64,000 nucleotides of DNA from assembly GCF_014288115.1 (NCBI RefSeq), contig NZ_JACOOK010000002.1:1-64000 (forward strand), written 5' to 3'. The notes under the pieces are model-generated. The model had not been told where the DNA came from, did not search any database, and was given only the letters and a program-made list of their open reading frames with translations. Below are positions 60,218 through 64,000 of the stretch, piece by piece. Position numbers and translations under genes: made by a program. This stretch comes from Alistipes_A hominis. GTDB lineage: Bacteria; Bacteroidota; Bacteroidia; Bacteroidales; Rikenellaceae. Positions within the stretch are counted from its first letter, which is position 1; each line of letters opens with the position of its first letter.

Positions 60218-61477
60218 TTACTTGCGAATCGCAGCTACGCCCGGCAGTTCGATTCCTTCCATGTATTCGAGCAGGGCGCCACCGCCGGTCGAAACATAGC
60301 TTACCTGGTCGGCCAGACCGAACTTGTTGATGCAGGCAACCGAGTCGCCGCCGCCGATCAGCGAATAAGCGCCTTTCTTGGTAGCCGCCACGATTGCATC
60401 GGCAATCGCGCGCGACCCTTTGGCAAAGTTATCCATTTCGAACACGCCCACCGGGCCGTTCCACAGGATCGTCTTCGATTCGGCGATCACCTTCGTAAAC
60501 TCGGCGATGGCTTTCGGGCCGATGTCGAGACCTTCCCAACCGTCTGGAATCGCATTCGACGGAGCGATCTGAGTTTCGGTATCGTTCTTGAACTCTTTTC
60601 CGCAAACGGCGTCTTCGGCGAGGTAGATCTTGACGTTCATCTCTTTGGCCTTGGCCAGGATGCCGAGCGCCGTTTCGAACTGATCGGGCTCGCAGATGCT
60701 GGTTCCGACCTTACCGCCGAGGGCGGCTTTGAACGTATAGGTCATACCGCCGCCGAGGATCAGATTGTCCACGCGTTTCATCAGGTTTTCGATCACGCTG
60801 ATCTTGGTGGAAACCTTCGATCCGCCGAGAATGGCCGTAAACGGACGGGCCGGCGCTTCGAGCACTTTGTCGATCGCTTTCAGCTCGCCGAGCATCACGT
60901 AACCGAACATCTTGTCGTTCGGGAAGTATTCGGCGATCAACGCCGTCGAAGCGTGCGCGCGATGCGCCGTTCCGAACGCGTCGTTGATATAACAGTCGGC
61001 ATAGGAGGCCAAGCGTTTGATAAACTCTTTCTGGCTCGCCTTCAACGCTTTTTTTGCAGCGGCTTTCTCCTCGTCGGTCGCATTCTCCGGCAGTCCGCGC
61101 GGTTTGCCCTCTTCCTCGGCGTAGAAACGGAGGTTTTCGAGCAACAGCACCTGTCCGGGTTTCAGCGCAGCGGCCTTCTTGGCAGCTTCTTCGCCCATGC
61201 AGTCGCCGGCGAAATCGACTTTCACGCCCAGACGGGCTTCGATTCCCGGGATGATGTTCTTCAGCGAGAACTTGTCTTCCGGGCCTTTTTTCGGACGTCC
61301 CAGGTGCGACATCAGAATGGCGGAACCGCCTTCGGCCAGCACCTTCTTGATGGTGGGGATCGCCGCACGGATGCGGGTATCGTCGGTAATTTCGAGTTTT
61401 TCGTTCAGGGGCACGTTGAAGTCCACGCGGATAATCGCGCGCTTGCCCTTGAAATCGTAGCTGTCGATCGATTGCAT
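60218..61477 (-). CDS. pgk: Phosphoglycerate kinase
   Basis: Transfers phosphate from 1,3-bisphosphoglycerate to ADP in glycolysis. The 419-residue protein has the N-domain signature KRAIIRVDFNVPLNE (substrate Arg and Asp), SHLGRPKKG near residue 63, the basic-patch segment with AHRAHAST, and the C-domain nucleotide site with GGSKVSTKI, LGGGMTYTF and the final GGGDSVACINKFG. The start at 61477 gives MQSIDSYDFKGK. The frame upstream is AT-rich and non-coding. It is monocistronic with its own -7 element and terminator. Confidence 0.97.
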   Translation of the reverse strand: MQSIDSYDFKGKRAIIRVDFNVPLNEKLEITDDTRIRAAIPTIKKVLAEGGSAILMSHLGRPKKGPEDKFSLKNIIPGIEARLGVKVDFAGDCMGEEAAKKAAALKPGQVLLLENLRFYAEEEGKPRGLPENATDEEKAAAKKALKASQKEFIKRLASYADCYINDAFGTAHRAHASTALIAEYFPNDKMFGYVMLGELKAIDKVLEAPARPFTAILGGSKVSTKISVIENLMKRVDNLILGGGMTYTFKAALGGKVGTSICEPDQFETALGILAKAKEMNVKIYLAEDAVCGKEFKNDTETQIAPSNAIPDGWEGLDIGPKAIAEFTKVIAESKTILWNGPVGVFEMDNFAKGSRAIADAIVAATKKGAYSLIGGGDSVACINKFGLADQVSYVSTGGGALLEYMEGIELPGVAAIRK

Positions 61478-61527
61478 AATACCAAAAATTATTAGGTTAA
61501 ACTTTTTAAATATCTTTAAGAATTCCC

Positions 61528-61535
61528 CAAAGTTA
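61528..61535 (-). promoter_or_regulatory. -7 element of pgk
   Basis: On the minus strand this reads TAACTTTG, 51 bases before the start codon. The same octamer serves the divergent lrp-like gene. Confidence 0.55.
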
Positions 61536-61588
61536 AGCAATGTCTCGATATTTTTTCCACTTTATTAGAATTTTTTCAGGGAAAAACG

Positions 61589-61596
61589 TAACTTTG
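61589..61596 (+). promoter_or_regulatory. -7 element of the lrp-queD-polA operon
   Basis: TAACTTTG fits TAnnTTTG, 50 bases before the lrp-like start, which also has a good AGGAGG ribosome-binding sequence at 61637-61642. Confidence 0.6.
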
Positions 61597-61645
61597 CTTA
61601 TAATTAACTTGGGTGGAAAGGCCCGAAATTTACGGAAGGAGGAAT

Positions 61646-62119
61646 ATGGCAAAAATTTCACTGGATGCAGTCGACCGCAAGATACTGGGATTTCTGATCA
61701 AAAACGCACGGATGCCATTCCTCGAGATCGCGCGGGAATGCGGCGTTTCGGGAGCAGCCATCCACCAACGGGTCAAAAAGCTGGAAGACGCCGGCGTCAT
61801 CCTCGGCTCCCGGTTACAGGTAAATCCGAAAGCGATGGGCTACGACGTCTGTGCGATCATCGGCATCCGGATCTCCGACCCGACGAAAACCGTACAGACG
61901 GTCGAACACCTGCGCAAAATACCTGAAATCACCGAATGTCATTTCATTACGGGCAAATACAACATCCTGATCAAGCTCTACTGCACGAACAACGAACACC
62001 TGATGCATACGATCTTCGACCATATCCTGAAACTGCCCGAAGTCTCGCAAACCGAAACGTTCATCTCGCTGATCGAATCGTTCGACCGGCAGGTGGAAAT
62101 ACCCGATCTGGAGGAATAA
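61646..62119 (+). CDS. Lrp/AsnC-family transcriptional regulator
   Basis: A 157-residue regulator: an N-terminal helix-turn-helix (about 5-55; LDAVDRKILGFLIKNARMPF, GVSGAAIHQRVKKLEDAGVI) and a C-terminal RAM/AsnC ligand-binding domain (about 70-150; VCAIIGIRISDPTKTVQTVE, ECHFITGKYNILIKLYC). It should form octamers that sense an amino acid; the ligand is unknown. It has a clear ribosome-binding site and heads a tightly packed operon with queD, a pentapeptide-repeat gene and polA. Confidence 0.93.
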   Translation: MAKISLDAVDRKILGFLIKNARMPFLEIARECGVSGAAIHQRVKKLEDAGVILGSRLQVNPKAMGYDVCAIIGIRISDPTKTVQTVEHLRKIPEITECHFITGKYNILIKLYCTNNEHLMHTIFDHILKLPEVSQTETFISLIESFDRQVEIPDLEE

Positions 62120-62123
62120 CACG

Positions 62124-62576
62124 ATGGCAGCAATTCGACTTACCAAGGAATTTTCGTTCGAAATGGCCCATACGCTGGCCGGATACGACGGTCCGTGCCG
62201 CGAAATCCACGGCCATTCCTACAAGTTGTTCGTCACGGTAAAAGGCGAGCCGGTCGCCGACGCCGCCGAACCGAAATACGGCATGGTAATGGATTTCGGC
62301 GAGTTGAAACGGATCGTGGGACGGCTGATCGTCGACCGGTACGACCATGCGCTGGTCATGCGGGCAACCGCCGATAACGGCGAACTGATCCGAACGCTGC
62401 GCGGCAACTACGCGAAAATCGAAGTCGTCGACTACCAGCCGACCTGCGAAAACATGGTCGCCCGTTTCGCCGCCGCGATCGAAAAAGAGCTGCCGGCAGG
62501 GGTCGAACTGTTTTCGATCCGCCTGCACGAAACGGCCACCTCGTTCGCCGAATGGTTCCGCTCGGACAACCGTTAA
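62124..62576 (+). CDS. queD: 6-carboxytetrahydropterin synthase (QueD/PTPS family)
   Basis: Converts 7,8-dihydroneopterin triphosphate to 6-carboxy-5,6,7,8-tetrahydropterin in queuosine/7-deazaguanine synthesis. The 150-residue protein has the zinc histidines in FEMAHTL and REIHGHSYK, the catalytic Cys in PCREIHGH, MVMDFGELKRIV, the DHALVM motif and the late RLHETATSFAEW Glu that binds the pterin. It begins 4 bases after the lrp-like gene. No other queuosine genes are in view. Confidence 0.9.
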   Translation: MAAIRLTKEFSFEMAHTLAGYDGPCREIHGHSYKLFVTVKGEPVADAAEPKYGMVMDFGELKRIVGRLIVDRYDHALVMRATADNGELIRTLRGNYAKIEVVDYQPTCENMVARFAAAIEKELPAGVELFSIRLHETATSFAEWFRSDNR

Positions 62577-62587
62577 TTCCGACCGCC

Positions 62588-63163
62588 ATGCAGCAGCCCG
62601 TCGTCTATCTTCAAAAAACGTTTTCGAAAGAGGAATTCCCTTTCGAAAACCTGTCAGGGGCCGAATTCGAACGATGCAGCTTTACGGAGTGCGATTTTTC
62701 GTACGTAAACCTGTCGGGGGCGCTGTTCACCGGATGCGCTTTCCGGTTATGCCGTTTCGTGGTTCCCGACCTGAAACGAGTCCATCTGCAAAGCGCCGTT
62801 TTCGAAGAGTGCCAATTGTCCGGCGCGGATTTCGGCCAGTGCGAAGCCCTGGGATTCTCGGTAGATTTCCGGCATTCGAAACTGGACAACTGTTCGTTCC
62901 GCAAACGCAAAATGTCCGGAACGCCGTTTTCGAAAAGCGTCCTGAACGACTGCTTTTTCACCGAAAGCGACCTGACGGGCGCCTCGTTCGACGACTGCTC
63001 CTTGCCGGGAACCGTGTTCGATCGCTGCACGCTGAAAGGGGCGGACTTCCGCTCAGCATCGGAATTCGCGATCGACCCGGCGCAGAACAACCTGCGGAAA
63101 GCCAAATTTTCAACCTATAACCTGGCCGGACTGCTCTCCGGATACGGCATCGTAATCGAATGA
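62588..63163 (+). CDS. Pentapeptide-repeat protein
   Basis: A 191-residue protein with many A(D/N)LxF-type pentapeptides in tandem over about residues 18-170: NLSGAEFERCSFTECDFSYV, NLSGALFTGCAF, GADFGQCEALGF, DLTGASFDDCSL and LKGADFRSASEF. These build a right-handed square beta-helix. Some members (Qnr, MfpA) mimic DNA and protect gyrase; most have no known role. Cys residues recur at the second repeat position. It sits 12 bases after queD and 22 before polA. A quinolone-protection role cannot be inferred from sequence alone. Confidence 0.88.
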   Translation: MQQPVVYLQKTFSKEEFPFENLSGAEFERCSFTECDFSYVNLSGALFTGCAFRLCRFVVPDLKRVHLQSAVFEECQLSGADFGQCEALGFSVDFRHSKLDNCSFRKRKMSGTPFSKSVLNDCFFTESDLTGASFDDCSLPGTVFDRCTLKGADFRSASEFAIDPAQNNLRKAKFSTYNLAGLLSGYGIVIE

Positions 63164-63185
63164 CGCCCGGCCCGCAAACGAAAAG

Positions 63186-64000
63186 ATGAAAAAACTATTC
63201 CTGATCGACGCTTACGCGCTGATATTCCGATTCTATTACGCATTCATTGGTCGTCCGATGCGGAACGCCGACGGCGTCAACACCTCGGCTGTTTTCGGCT
63301 TCGTCCGCTACATCAACGAGATCATTCGCCGCGAAAACCCGCACTACCTCGGCGTGGCGTTCGATCCGCCGGGCGGCAATTTCCGGCACGAACTGTTCGC
63401 CGACTACAAAGCCAACCGCGGCGAAACGCCGGAGGACATCATCGTCTCGGTTCCGTACATTAAGGAGTTCCTCGAAGCGATGCGAATCCCGGTGATCGAA
63501 GTCCCCGGATACGAAGCCGACGACGTGATCGGCACGCTGTCGCGCGAAGCGGCCGAAGCCGGATTCGAAGTGTTCATGGTCACACCGGACAAGGACTATG
63601 GCCAGTTGATCCGTCCGAACGTCTATATCTACAAACAACGCAAAGGCGGCAACGAAGGAGTCGAAATCATCGGCTGCGAACAGGTCTGCGAGCACTACGG
63701 CATCGACGACCCAAAACAAGTAATCGACATTCTCGCGCTGTGGGGCGATGCCTCGGACAACATCCCGGGCGTGCCGGGCATCGGCGAGAAGAGCGCCGTG
63801 AAGCTGATCTGCCAGTACGGTACGGTCGAGAACCTGCTCGACAATACCGAAAAACTCTCCGGCAAACAGCGGGAGAATATCGAACGATTGCGCGAACAAA
63901 TCCTGCTGGCCAAACGGCTGGCAACCATCGAACAGCACGTTCCGGTGGCTTTCGAACCCGAAAAAATGGTCATGGAATCGCCGGACGCCGACCGTCTGGC
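63186..64000 (+). CDS. polA: DNA polymerase I, N-terminal part (cut by window edge)
   Basis: The frame starts MKKLFLIDAYALIFRFYYAF and runs off the window after 271 residues. The visible part is the 5'-3' exonuclease/flap domain with its metal-binding acidic motifs: LIDAYALIFR, VAFDPPGGNFRHELFADYKA, VPGYEADDVIGTL, TPDKDYGQLI, and the helix-hairpin-helix WGDASDNIPGVPGIGEKSA. It is the fourth gene of the lrp-queD-pentapeptide-polA run, 22 bases after the previous gene. Confidence 0.96.
   Translation, partial: MKKLFLIDAYALIFRFYYAFIGRPMRNADGVNTSAVFGFVRYINEIIRRENPHYLGVAFDPPGGNFRHELFADYKANRGETPEDIIVSVPYIKEFLEAMRIPVIEVPGYEADDVIGTLSREAAEAGFEVFMVTPDKDYGQLIRPNVYIYKQRKGGNEGVEIIGCEQVCEHYGIDDPKQVIDILALWGDASDNIPGVPGIGEKSAVKLICQYGTVENLLDNTEKLSGKQRENIERLREQILLAKRLATIEQHVPVAFEPEKMVMESPDADRL

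Noticed and set aside
62588..63163. Calling the pentapeptide-repeat protein a Qnr-type quinolone protection protein
   Set aside because: Pentapeptide repeats alone do not predict gyrase binding; the operon position with queD and polA does not support it either.

Overview
The window reads as chromosomal DNA of a Bacteroidota bacterium, most likely Bacteroidales and plausibly an Alistipes-like (Rikenellaceae) gut species. The evidence is the GC-rich codon use of most genes, promoters of the TTTG-N19-TAnnTTTG type, many MKK-type lipoproteins, fimbrillin-family proteins, an Mpi-like DNA invertase, an EF-G paralogue of the Bacteroidota EF-G2 type, a GldE/CorC-like membrane protein and HU-CCDC81/SPOR architecture. 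The genus assignment is inference. The window starts inside one gene and ends inside polA.

Layout. 1-2.7 kb: a truncated gene, tRNA-His, a small membrane protein and NADP isocitrate dehydrogenase. 2.7-10 kb is an accessory, surface-oriented stretch: two tandem fimbrillin-like lipoproteins (the first frameshifted), TspO, a beta-propeller lipoprotein, a serine recombinase behind a 570-bp AT-rich non-coding region, an inverted-repeat element and a periplasmic trehalase. 10-17 kb: frr, pyrH and an OmpA-domain lipoprotein (leftward), then dxs-leuS (rightward). 17-21.7 kb: a TonB-domain protein, an AT-rich TylF-like methyltransferase, an unknown secreted protein, nadE and a PP2C phosphatase remnant. 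21.8-25 kb: the proline operon proC-proB-proA. 25-34 kb: a metal-dependent hydrolase, a CorC-like protein, a PpiD-like foldase, an S9 peptidase, NUDIX and pyrE. 34-39 kb: a leftward relA-xseA-xseB-methyltransferase operon. 39-40.3 kb: a PerR-like regulator and rubrerythrin with a recognisable promoter and operator. 40-49 kb: a membrane-anchored beta-propeller protein, YhcH, EF-G2, DUF456, a PHP phosphatase, a HAD phosphatase and an lgt-SPOR operon. 48.5-50 kb: riboflavin synthase and an S24-fold repressor that lacks the cleavage dyad. 50-54 kb: a transglutaminase lipoprotein and an O-antigen-ligase-like protein. 60-64 kb: tRNA-Val, pgk, then lrp-queD-pentapeptide-polA.

The most unusual region is 54.2-59.8 kb. 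A 500-residue lipoprotein has a GC-rich N-terminal half, a Cys/Gly-rich linker and an AT-rich C-terminal cysteine-amidase-like domain. It is followed by a small secreted gene, three tandem signal-peptide paralogues with nearly identical C-terminal halves, and a broken orphan cysteine-peptidase-like domain. That domain sits directly on a duplicated copy of the neighbouring ligase gene's start codon. I read this as a polymorphic effector/immunity cassette array that has been growing by recombination. This is inference; no function has been shown for any of these genes.

Working links: proC/proB/proA form a complete route from glutamate to proline; dxs starts isoprenoid synthesis; pyrH-frr couples UMP phosphorylation with ribosome recycling; lgt supplies the lipidation that the many lipoproteins here require; and the PerR-like regulator probably controls the peroxide-detoxifying rubrerythrin beside it.
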